From NCBI GenBank assembly GCA_027922465.2, contig BQMF02000488.1, positions 124,001-188,000 of the forward strand: DNA of 64,000 nucleotides, read 5' to 3'. The notes beneath the pieces are model-generated. The model saw nothing but the letters and a program-made list of their open reading frames with translations, had not been told where the DNA came from and made no database searches. Below, piece after piece: positions 1 to 10,158 of the stretch (position 1 is the stretch's first letter; each line of letters starts with the position of its first letter). The stretch is from Turritopsis dohrnii. Its lineage: Eukaryota > Cnidaria > Hydrozoa > Anthoathecata > Oceaniidae. A program made the translations under genes and the position numbers.

Positions 1-51
1 AGATTGTTCAAATTGATTGACTTTGAAATGTTTCTAGATGTTCCTTTTCAG

Positions 52-1535
52 GAGCTTGGGACGAAAACTACACTTTCGAATGTTGAAGTGGTTAACTTTG
101 CTGACATAGTTTTTCTTGCTGTAAAACCTCACATTTTACCAGGAGTATTGGATGAATTAACCTCCCAAACCAAATCCTTTAAAAATTTGTTTGTATCAGT
201 AGCAGCGGGTGTGACCCTGGATTTCATGCAAGAGGTGATATAGGCGTTTCGTTCTGTTGTTATCAAGCGCAAAGAAAAATATTTTTTTTATTTTCTACGA
301 TGCATAACTCTTCATAATTTCGTCGCTCATTAGAAACTTTGTGGCGCCCGAGTAATTCGAACGATGACAAATACGCCATGTTTAGTTCAGTCGGGCGTTG
401 TTGTCTACAGTTGCGGAAAGGAATGTTCGCAAAGTGACAGTGACATACTGCAATCCATGCTGGGCGTTGTTGGTTGGTACTTCTCCTTCGTAGTTCATCT
501 ACGTATCTTTCCTACACGGGCGCTATATTTCTGATGTTTTCATATGGAATGTCAAGAAATACCAGACTCTCCTCCTGGGTTGCCATATTTCCGTTTCTTA
601 TATGCAGATGATTTCGTTGATTTCAGGTTATGTGGAAGAAGTTGAGGAGAAACAGATCGATGCAATGTCATCGTTGATGGGGTGCAGTATCGCTTGGTTT
701 TTATCAGTGATCGAGGCAATGAGTGATGGCGGTGTTAAAGATGGCGTTCCGAGACAGATTTCATACAAGCTTGTTGCGAAAGCCATGGAAGGGGCAGCTA
801 AATTATATTGTGAATCTGGAAAACATGTTGGTCAGGTACACACCTTGTTCAGTTTTATATATTTGAAAAGTATTTATTTTTTGTTACGCTTGTCAGATTT
901 GTTATCTAAACGTAGAAGTTAATGTTGAAGCATATTATCGCTGAACTTTCTGCTCTCGTTTACTTTCATGGCTGTCTTATGTCACGTTCCCACTTGTTCT
1001 TCATTTTAAACGTAGTTGTTCCATTGATGGGTTTTTAGATTCCATACAAACAAACTATTTCTACTATAGTTTGTCTTATTCACGTTTTGATCACATGATG
1101 TTAAATAGCTACTTACGATTGGTTAGAATTTTGTCATGTGATCGAAAAGTGTGCAAAACAAACAAACAACCTCTTTAAAACATCAAAAAGAAAATTAACA
1201 AAACACTTGACAATAAGAAAGGAAAGAATGTTCTTTAATCACGTGATTTCAATTTTGTTAAGATCATCGAAATATCATATTTCTATGTCCTATGTTAAGA
1301 TCAAGGAACGAATGAAATTGTTAGGTCTTCAGACTCTGTGTGTTTAATGGTTCTATGAAGGCTAAAGGTTTATTGTTTTCTGTTTTGTGTAAATTAGTTA
1401 AAAGACGAAGTGACGTCACCTAGCGGTTCAACCATCTGTGGATTGTATGAGTTAGAACAAGCTGGTGTAAGAGGAGCGTTCATGAAAGCTGTAGGAGCTG
1501 CAACCAAGAGAAATAAAGAGCTTGGCAGCCAGTAA
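52..1535 (+). CDS. PYCR: Pyrroline-5-carboxylate reductase, 3' part (5'-truncated by window edge)
   Basis: The product makes the last step of proline synthesis, NAD(P)H-dependent reduction of pyrroline-5-carboxylate, usually in mitochondria. Visible exons are 52-234, 334-472, 627-835 and 1398-1535 (stop TAA 1533-1535); phases join cleanly (0, 1, 0). The N-terminal Rossmann part lies before the window. Recognisable blocks are [32 protein letters not shown]-like [10 protein letters not shown], and the family signature [18 protein letters not shown] in the last exon. One oddity: where the family normally has a SGSGPAY-type loop after the IDA helix, this protein reads LMGCSIAWF, so a usually conserved Gly-Pro pair is missing. 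The last exon ends soon after the signature, giving a short C-terminus. Identity is secure from several colinear motifs; which vertebrate paralogue it corresponds to is not decidable here. Confidence 0.9.
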
Positions 1536-1764
1536 CCGTTGACAAGATGAATGAATTTATGTAGCGAATTTATAAATTCAAAATAGAATGGAATCGAACT
1601 ATCTAGATTGGCAACCTCGTTTGGATAATGATCCACATCCCCCATCTTCTCCAGATGAAACTTTCGAAACCCTGGGTTTCATGTTTAGGTGAAACATAAG
1701 ACCTTTCTGACGAATTTTAGTCACTTTTCTCCCAACGCATTTTACCGGTCGATACATACTTTAA

Positions 1765-2410
1765 AGCTAAGTGTCCACTGAAAGAAAATTTGCGTTGTCG
1801 CAAATGATCCTCGCAAAAAATATCAATTCTTGTTTAGTGGACACACGTTTGGAATCCAAAACACCTGCTTATCGTTAATTTCTGTTGCGTACTTTTTGCG
1901 ATAGGAAATGAAAAAATTTTCAATTGCAAAACTAATTCCATCGCAAAAAAATCTTGATATCAAAGAAAAGCCGATATATGAACAACTGAAAAAATCTAAA
2001 AGAAAAATGAATACGCAAGAGAAAAGCAGTGTAATAGAAAGATGACTGTGTGTGTTGTAAAATATAAAATTAAGCAACAAGTAATAGTAAGAATGGGTAG
2101 AAAAAACAACTGAGTTTGTTGGAGGAAGAATCTCTTGCTGACTGTCTGTACGTTCACGATAAATTTCCTGAATCCAATACATGCGTTTTCTGTTTCTTGT
2201 TTTATTTTTGTTTGTAAGCAAAGTAGCACCAAGAACACGCAACAGTTTATCCTCACTATCCATGGTTTAGAATTAAAAAGAAATTATTTTTAAAAATTAA
2301 TTTCTCCTCCTTCCAGCGGACACACATGTAACAGGTGTTTGTGACAGAAAATTTGTCCATCGTAAAAAAAATTTTGCGATAGTTTCTATCGCTTTTAGTA
2401 GACACTTAGC
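1765..2410. mobile_element. Miniature inverted-repeat element with TTAA flanks
   Basis: The left end begins AGCTAAGTGTCC and the right end finishes GACACTTAGC, which are inverted copies. TTAA occurs directly outside each end (1761-1764 and 2411-2414), as expected for TTAA target duplications of piggyBac-like transposons. Inside, motifs such as GTGGACACAC near the left and GCGGACACAC near the right extend the symmetry. No transposase is readable; the long minus-strand frames here are chance frames in AT-rich DNA. Confidence 0.7.
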
Positions 2411-2414
2411 TTAA

Positions 2415-2765
2415 GGGCAGAAACTTTTCACGCGAAATCATAGATAATTCAAAAACGCGAAAGTTTTTTCACGCAAAAAAAGAGCTATGTTTGTTTATGT
2501 GGTAGCAAACTTTCAGCGGTACATTGGATTGGGTGAAGATGGAGAAGCCGATGACGAAATCCATTCTGAGGAGTGGGAAGTTGAAGAAAATTAGTTATTG
2601 TTTTTTTACTTTTACTTGCTCATTGGCGAAAGTTTTTAACGCGAAAATAGACTTTTTCTTCGAATCGCGAAAGCTTTTTCCGCGTAATTTGTTCCAAAAT
2701 CTGCGAAACACGAAAGTTTATTCCACAAAATTCGCGTTTTTTTGGAGACGCGAAAGTTTCTGCCC
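2415..2765. mobile_element. TTAA element fragment of the GGGCAGAAAC family, abutting the previous element
   Basis: It starts GGGCAGAAAC right after the TTAA shared with the element on its left, and ends GTTTCTGCCC at 2756-2765. The terminal motif and the repeated CGCGAAAGTTT words match the better-preserved copy at 49630-50156. TTAA is missing on the right side, so that boundary is eroded or rearranged. A short plus-strand frame ending at TAG 2592-2594 encodes an acidic peptide (GEDGEADDEIHSEEWEVEEN) and looks like the last codons of a lost transposase. Confidence 0.65.
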
Positions 2766-3354
2766 GCGAAAGTACGTTCCGTCGTTTCAAGGTCTTATTT
2801 CATTAGTATTTCCAATAGTTACTTCAAGGTTTAATTTCCACCGAAGTTTACGTGCGGCGAGCGACACCACCTTGTGGACAAGCTCAAGTGGATCGTCTAA
2901 GCGACTCGACTTTCTTGAATTTAAGTTATCAAATGTTAAAGACCATAACAAATTAAAAAGGAATAATTTAGAGGACCTTTTAGGTATTTGGAGCAAAACT
3001 CTATAATGAATTAAATGTTGAAATAAGAAAAACTGAAAATTATAATTTATTTAAATCATCTGTAAAAACCTTTTATCCTTAGATTTTATTTTGTTTCATA
3101 ATATTTTAGTGTTCGCCGCTGATATTTTTTTAATTCCTTATCTACAATTTTTTCTCATTTACCGCTTTCTCGTCTATTTTTCTCCTTTCCTTTCCTATTT
3201 TGCGCAGATATGTAATTATTTTGCGCAGTTATGTACTTTCTGCGCAGTTTTGTAATTTTTGAGCTGCGCAGTAATGTAATTGAGTGCTGCGCAGATACGT
3301 AAAATGCGGACTTTTTATGGTTAAATGTTCGTTTGATAAGAACTCAGTTTTGAA

Positions 3355-3551
3355 GGTTTTGATTTCAAATTTGAGGGCCATTTTTCCAAAATTTGTGTCA
3401 AAAGGGATTTTAGGCCCAATTTGGTCCAAATTTACAGAATGATCCGTTTCTTTTGAAAATTTACACGATTCTGATTTCAGAGATAATGGCAATTTTTCGA
3501 AAATTTGGGTAAAAAGGGGATTTTAGGCCCAATTTGGTCTAAATTTACAGA
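3355..3551. repeat. Imperfect tandem duplication, about 118 bp per unit
   Basis: Two successive blocks each begin GATTTCA and end in a shared AGGCCCAATTTGGTC(C/T)AAATTTACAGAAT word, around 3412-3440 and 3524-3552. A related word, AATTTGGACCAAATT, occurs at about 12055 in the HOGA1-GGH interval. This suggests a wider repeat family. Confidence 0.6.
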
Positions 3552-3722
3552 ATTTGCACCTTTTTTCTGTGTACCATTTTGATAAAAACTGATTATGGAG
3601 AAGTTGCAGAGATGTGGGGGTCCTCGAAAAGAGGTGATTCTCACTGAGTAGTGAGACAAATCTCTTATTTTTCTTTCATTTTTTCATTTTTTTCATTTAT
3701 GAATATGGATAGAGAACTCATG

Positions 3723-4197
3723 TACACGTTTTTTTTTTATTAGAACACCTTAATTTTGGCTGAGGCTGGATGTGCTTATTTTTCTGAAGATTTTCAGCCT
3801 CAGGTGTTCTTATTGACGTTCTACGAAATCAAATATCTGAAGAAAAAAATTGCGCCTTTATAATAGCACTATTTATAATAATGGAGAAAAGTTTTAACAC
3901 ACGTATCGAAAAATACAAGGTGCTTTTCAGCGACGGAGATGAGGACTTCGTTGGAGTAGAAGAGTTTGATGGTGTAGAAGTGGTGTTGCTGTAGGAACTT
4001 TAAAACCTTTTGTACGCATTTTTCCGATTACTTTGAAAACGTAAAAATGTTTTATCTTTTAAATGATTTATGTCTCAATTTCATGTTCTAATTTTTTAGC
4101 TTCGAGGCTGGGCATGTTCTTACGATGTTCTTAATTTTTTGCCGAATTTCAGCCTAAATGTTCTTATAAACTGGGTTCTAATAAAAAAAAACGTGTA
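3723..4197. mobile_element. 475-bp inverted-repeat element nested in the foldback element
   Basis: The left terminus TACACGTTTTTTTTTTATTAG is mirrored at the right end (…AATAAAAAAAAACGTGTA), followed on both sides by AGAAC and GGCTGAG-type words. A 37-codon plus-strand frame at 3881-3994 starts MEKSFNTRIEKYKVLF and ends in an acidic stretch (DGDEDFVGVEEFDGVE). It reads like the fused N- and C-terminal remnants, or only the C-terminal tail, of a transposase left after internal deletion. Confidence 0.65.
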
Positions 4198-4945
4198 TCC
4201 TAAAAAAATCTGAAAAACCCTAACACTTTTATGAACCAACAAAGCAAAACATAACATTCTAGAGCAAAATCGACGTTTGATGCGCTCCTAATTATAGCTA
4301 AATAATTTAGCTCTTTTGGACGTGCTGTCGAGCCACAGATCTTTGGGATCGGATTCTCTTTCGAGAAAAAGAACTGTCAAATGAGTGAGCGGGAGGACAA
4401 TTGAACAAAAGCTGATAAATTAATACTGTAGACAACTTTATCTTATATCACCAAAGGGCATAAATACAAATTTCAATCTCTACAAAATCCTACGATCTGC
4501 GTATCCTACGCCCTTGCTCAGACGATATGAAAATTACACTTCAAATTGACAGGTCGGAGAGATGTTCACTTCTTATAAAGAAGTTTTTTATAAAAACATG
4601 AATAAACTCATCTTCTGCGCAATCCCAACTTACTTTATGATATGCTAGGCCCGGGTAGTGATAATGTACCAAAATTTAAAGCTTTGTTTCTTATAAATAA
4701 AGTTCTTATAAAACATGAATACGCTCATTTTCCGCCGAATTACCTTTATGAAAGTAATCAAAATTCTTACAAAGAGTTTTTTATCTTAAAATTCTTCGCA
4801 TTTTACATATCTGCGCAGCACTCGATTACATTACTGCGCAGCTCAAAAATTACATATATGCGCAAATTACATAACTGCGCACAACAGCTTTTCATGCTCT
4901 ATCCATTAATATAAAATGTTTGCCGAAATATTTGTTCTTCGAAAA

Positions 4946-6036
4946 GATATTGAAGAAAAACTCAACGATTTGGTTCATTAAATTCTTAAAAGTCAATTAA
5001 CTCATTTTACAATGAAGGCCATTTGTAAACACAACAAGAGCCAGATGGCGCAAAACGGTAGCAGCAATATTGTACTTAAAGTTATGAAAAGTTTTGAGGG
5101 TTGTGTTTTTTATATCTCACTGGTGGAAAACAGGCATAAACGATAATATGTTAAAATGATAAGTTAGTGTAAAAAGGGTCTAATCATAAGCCACCAGAAA
5201 TTAATTTATTAAAGACAAAAGAATTATACATGCGTGAGCTGTATATATTTTTATAAGAAAATTTTTTGTAAGACCATGTGTAGAAAAAAACCACGCGTTT
5301 CGAAAAAAAAAATTTGTTTTTAATTATAATTTCATGAAACCAAAAATGAATTCGAACAAATAACTGCCTTTTTGAACTAGATCTTCGAAAGTCTTCTTAA
5401 TACACAAAACAGTGTTGTAGCTAACAAACGAGGTAATAAGAAGTTTTGAACTGATAGGCTTTACTAACAAGAAAAAGTATATATAACCAAATTTTAAGTA
5501 TCAATGTATTTTCAGTTAGCATAAATAGCTAAAACTTCCATTTTTATGCAGATCTATTTTATTAATATTCATTCTTTCATGAATTATTTCATATAACATC
5601 AAAGAAAACGTCCTTTTAAATGCTTGATATGTGAAACCTCTTTCGAAGGCTGCGTTCCTTCATTAGAATTTACATTGCGTTATTAGCAGAGTCTTGCAGA
5701 CTCTAAATCGCAGACTAATTGCCATTTCGGCCGGAGTAGGAGGAGGAGGAGTTGTAGTAGTAGGAGTCCGCGGGTGTTTTAATACGGTATTCGCTATCGC
5801 TGCTACCGTAATTAAAAAAATTAAAAATCATCACACAGTAAAAAATTTTTATTTGAAAATTCTTAAGATTAGATTAGTTGTTATGGGAAATTAATACGCA
5901 AAGCTATATTTAAAATTTTCTAAAGGTTTCATCAGCACAACAAAAGAAAATTACACCATTAAAAAGTCATTAGCATGTCATTTAATTGACTTTTAAGAAT
6001 TTAATGAACCAAATCGTTGAGTTTTTCTTCAATATC
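4946..6036. mobile_element. 1.1-kb element bounded by a 55-bp perfect inverted repeat
   Basis: Positions 4946-5000 and 5982-6036 are perfect reverse complements over 55 bases (GATATTGAAGAAAAACTCAA at the outer left end). Perfect arms suggest recent mobility or gene conversion. The interior is AT-rich. One frame at 5694-5894 gives a Gly/Val-rich peptide that resembles no family I know. The right arm ends 220 bp before the HOGA1 start codon, so it could overlap that gene's 5' regulatory region. Confidence 0.65.
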
Positions 6037-6255
6037 TGCAAGTGCCAGGCGAATGAGATATATTGGGATTTCTTTCTCGGTTAAAAGCTTCTTAAAATCG
6101 TCTGAAAGAACGAGGTATAGCCTGCACTGACTCTCACTAACCCAAACAAATTTATGGTTTACAACACAAACACAATACAGCTTGTTTAGAGAAATCTGTA
6201 AATCTGGGACTGTGTATGTCGCGTATCTTTTACAGTTCTTAAAGTCCTGTAAAGC

Positions 6256-9200
6256 ATGTTTAGTATTGCAGTTTTTGGTAAATTTGCTACAAGATCATGG
6301 AGACCAGTCCTTCAACTTGGGCGCCATTTAAGCTTGTCGTCAACCAGATTGACTAAGAAGGACCTGGACTTGTCTGGAGTGTTTCCTCCCATTGCAACAC
6401 CATTCAAAGAGAACGAAGATATAAATTGGGAAGAATTGCAGGGAAATTTGTCAAAGTTAAATGATATCCCGTTTTCAGGTAATTTTCACTTTAATGAATG
6501 CAATGATTTATATATGCCATGGATGCAGATACCAACTCCAAACTATACATGCATTAACAGACTTTTTTGCCCAAATTTTTGTCCAAATTCATCATGCAAA
6601 TACAATTCAAGGAAAAATCCGAACCACTGTATATGTTATCTTGAGTCACAAATTTATAATATTTGTCCTTTGTCTGAAATGAATGAAATGCCTGTTTCTA
6701 AGGATGTGGCGGCTCTCCTCTCAAGCAGTAGAAGCCCATAGAATTACTAGAGTAACATTTACTGTCCATCAATCAGCTGCTTATTTTCATAATGAGTTTT
6801 GTACTGTAAGTTGTTTGAAAATGACAAATTCTGAATATAGTTTTCAGAGTAAATATATAAATAAATCAATCAATCAACAGTTAATAGACACAAAAATATG
6901 TATTGTAAGGGTCCATTTTTATGACGTTCACAAGGAAGTCTTCACCTGCAGTGCTTGCTTTTCACCCATCACCCCCATAGACGTTGAAGTGTTTTGCATG
7001 TGGCAATATTGAATATTTTATATACTTAAATCAATGATGTGTGATCCCAGGATCCAATTAAATATGGCATTACAATTCAAAAATGCAGTGCAATTCATGA
7101 TTGTCGTGCATTTTGCCCCCTATAGTAGACAACTAATATTTTTGAGACAATGCTTTTAAAATAAAAGTATATAATGTGATCTGCTTTATTGCAGTTCACT
7201 CTCATAACCTGTTCTTTAAAACTTATATATATACAAATTTTTTTGTGAGACTTGATATGGTTTCACGTTTTAAACTAAACAGGTCTATAGCTATAAAAAT
7301 CTCTGCTAAAAAATGAGAAAAAGAAAGTACATTCATTGTATTAGATATATATATTATTATATCGATAATAAATTGTTAAAATGTTCATTTGCCTCAATGT
7401 GTTCCCACAGTTTTACGACCCCAAATTAGATATCTGGCTAATACCCTGGACAATCACTGATCAATTATAATAAATATATATATCTGGTGTATAATATTCT
7501 TCTAAATAACCAATGGGAGTTGCAAAAAAATGACTATGCCCTGTTTGTTCTTTCTGCATTGATAACAAAATGCAGATAAAATCAAAAATTAAACTGAGGT
7601 TAAACGACAACCTAATAGTTTCCATGGCATCCCCTGACTAGTAAAGCAGGATCTTGATAGTGCCACTCATGCACATATGTCATACTCTTCATTCATCATG
7701 CTCCAAGGGTTTGATCTGGGCTAACCAAGTTCAGGTATGGCCCGATGAGCATTTTTTAACTTTGCAATTTTTAGGTTCTTTAACTTATTATTTGTAGGTC
7801 CACATCAGTTTACAGCTGAAGTTGTAAACCTACAAATGAAATAAATAAATAATAAGGAGTAAAAGCTGAAATTGAATATTCTAAAGTGCCTGATTATGCA
7901 AGGTCAGTCTTTCTTAGTATGGTTTCTTCTCCAGGTTATTTGGTACAGGGTTCAAATGGGGAGCCTGTGTCATTATCTTCTCAAGAGCGTGTTGACATGG
8001 TGAAATTTGTTCGTGGTGCAACTCCTAAAGAAAAACACATTTTAGCTGGATCCGGATGTGAAGGTAAGCCTGATGAATAGAAAGACCAAGAGCTGTCAGC
8101 ATCCCAATGCTTAAGTTTCTAAAAGATAGTGTAGTATGTGCAATGTACCTCAGGAGTGAATAAGAGAAAATCTACAGTCAAACAGTTTGTTTAATATTTG
8201 CTATGATTGGTTACCATTTATAAAAACTGTTACTGTTCAGCAAACAAGCAATTTTTAAGTTCTCAGAAAATTCAGAAAAACTAGGATAACCTGAAAATAA
8301 ATATTTTTTATTACATTGCATGTCAGCTTATTTAATATCAACCTTTTTAGTGATAAGCCGGCATTCTTGCTAGCATATATGACCAATAGATGTTGATTGT
8401 GACCATCGTTAAGTGTCAGTACACCTGTATAGTCTTAGTAGTATCACCACGAATTGACTCAGGCTCAGGCTTAGATGGTAAATGAAGTGAAAAATAATAA
8501 TAAACAATCTATTTCTTAGGTACCAGAGAAACAGTGTTCCTTACGCAAAGAATGGGGGATGTTGGTGCAGATGCGGCAGTAGTAGTCACTCCATCTTTTT
8601 ATAAAAACCGAATGAATTATGACGAAATCATGCATCATTACACTGTTGTTAGTTGATTTTCTTGTTATTCAATTAAACGATTTTTGCATGCAGGCCTCAC
8701 AGATAACGTGTAATGTCATTTTCCCAATCAAATCTAATCACATTCCATTTTCCAATTATATCTAGATTTTTGTTTTTGTCCCTCTAAACCCTACATCAGG
8801 TTTTACACAACACCCCCTAAGACCCTATGCTGAAAGGTGCCTCAATCACCAACTTCCCAATACAGTGAAAAACATATTCTTAAAATTTCTGGCTAACACC
8901 CTGGCATGGTGTACTTTGTACTTTTTATAGACATCCAAATGATTGATTTTAGGTCTCTGATGCATCTCCCATACCTGTCATCCTGTACAATGTTCCTTCC
9001 AACACTGGAATTGAAATGCCGTTGAAAGCTGTTATTGATCTTTCTAAACACCCAAACATTATTGGTATAAAGGATAGCTCTGGAAATGTAGGAACTTTAT
9101 TTTATCTGCTGTCTTTGAATGTTGTTCAGTATGTATATATTATAGATCCCACAAGTTTGATTGTTTACATTTAGTGTTTGCTCATATTCTAGGTGCTGTT

Positions 9201-9764
9201 TATTTAGATTACAAATTTAGGAAGTATTATTCAAGAAACTTCTGGAGAATCGTTCCAAGTGTTGGTTGGCACTGCAAGTCTAATATTGCCTGCAATGCAA
9301 ATAGGTAATTTCATTAACCCTTTTGAAGAGAGATCTTGCATGACTACAAAATTATATAATATTATTGACTTTCTTACATAAGGAACATATTTTTGTCTAT
9401 AGGTGCTGTGGGAAGTATATGTGCATTGGGTAATGTTCTCGGAAAGGAATGTTGCTTGTTATATAATCTAGTAAAAGAGAAAAAGTATGAAGAAGCTAGA
9501 AACCTTCAAATGTCTCTGATCAAACCAAATCAAGCAGTAAGAATTTCTTGTTATCATTTTTTCATTGAGGGTTTTAGTGTCATTGTTAGCTACAATAACT
9601 CCTTGTAAAACTGTTAACAGGTTACAAGAAAATACAATGTCCCAGCGTTGAAGTATGCAATGGGATTGCTTGGTTACTATGGTGGTCCCTGTCGCTCGCC
9701 ATTGATTCGTCTAACTGAAGCAGAAGCACTGGATGTCAAGAACAGTTTCGATGGTTTCTTGTGA
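6256..9764 (+). CDS. HOGA1: 4-hydroxy-2-oxoglutarate aldolase, mitochondrial (complete, 7 exons)
   Basis: It cleaves 4-hydroxy-2-oxoglutarate to pyruvate and glyoxylate, the last step of hydroxyproline breakdown, in mitochondria. Exons are 6256-6478, 7935-8063, 8520-8647, 8953-9087, 9208-9304, 9403-9536 and 9621-9764, giving 329 residues (the human protein has about 327). The first 35 residues are rich in Arg and Ser with few acidic residues, consistent with a mitochondrial presequence. Domain landmarks: [17 protein letters not shown] (78-84); TPSFYKN with the expected active-site Tyr at 145; the Schiff-base Lys200 in GIKDSSGN; and [11 protein letters not shown] near the C-terminus. The exon 3 donor could be at 8644 or 8647; 8647 gives the family's spacing. 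The first intron (1.46 kb) holds an AATA-tailed repeat-like segment ending near 7857. NPL and bacterial DHDPS are relatives, but the C-terminus favours HOGA1. Confidence 0.95.
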
Positions 9765-10027
9765 TGGCGAATTTTTATCATTAATAATTTCCGGAATTCG
9801 TTCTCCTTTTAAAGATAATGAACTGTTAGAGTGGGGTCTGGAACTAGCAGATACCTAAGTAAATTGATTGACTGTTTCTTGGAACATCGTAGAAAACTGC
9901 TGATCCATGTGACACTTCACTATCTTTAAGGTTTTTTTTACCCTTAAAAACGAAATTGATGCATTCAGTGTTAAGTATACCAGGTATAGTGGGAATTTTA
10001 TGAAGTGCACGTCTCAGCCTATATATC

Positions 10028-10158
10028 ATTTTTCGAAGATAGTAATTGCTACAAAAAGATCTTTGTTACCTTTTTTCGAAGATAGTAATTGCTACAAAAA
10101 GATCTTTGTTACCTTTTTTCGAAGATAGTAATTGCTTCAAAAAGATCTTTGTTACCTT
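10028..10158. repeat. Tandem repeat, three copies of a 43-bp unit
   Basis: The word CGAAGATAGTAATTGCT recurs at 10034, 10077 and 10120, so the period is exactly 43. The copies are nearly identical (one A/T change, GCTACA against GCTTCA). The array is too short and has no unique spacers, so it is a minisatellite. Confidence 0.9.

Larger units (their letters stand above)
3201..4881. mobile_element. 1.7-kb foldback element with TGCGCAG subrepeats in its arms
   Basis: The left arm (3201-3311) and right arm (4790-4881) are reverse complements of each other. Each is built from tandem degenerate units of the form TGCGCAGNTATGTAATT: about five on the left, four on the right. Such subterminal arrays are typical of foldback-type elements and of transposase binding sites. 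Between the arms lie a 120-bp tandem duplication and a second, nested element. No full transposase is visible. Confidence 0.7.

Noticed and set aside
1823..2263. 146-codon minus-strand frame
   Set aside because: Lies wholly in a miniature element; Phe/Ser/Leu-rich from T-rich DNA with no motif.
5694..5894. Gly/Val-rich 66-codon frame
   Set aside because: Driven by a GGAGGAGGAG/GTAGTAGTAG low-complexity run inside an inverted-repeat element.
10028..10158. Triplicate repeat as a possible CRISPR array
   Set aside because: Copies are directly adjacent with no spacers, and the DNA is eukaryotic.
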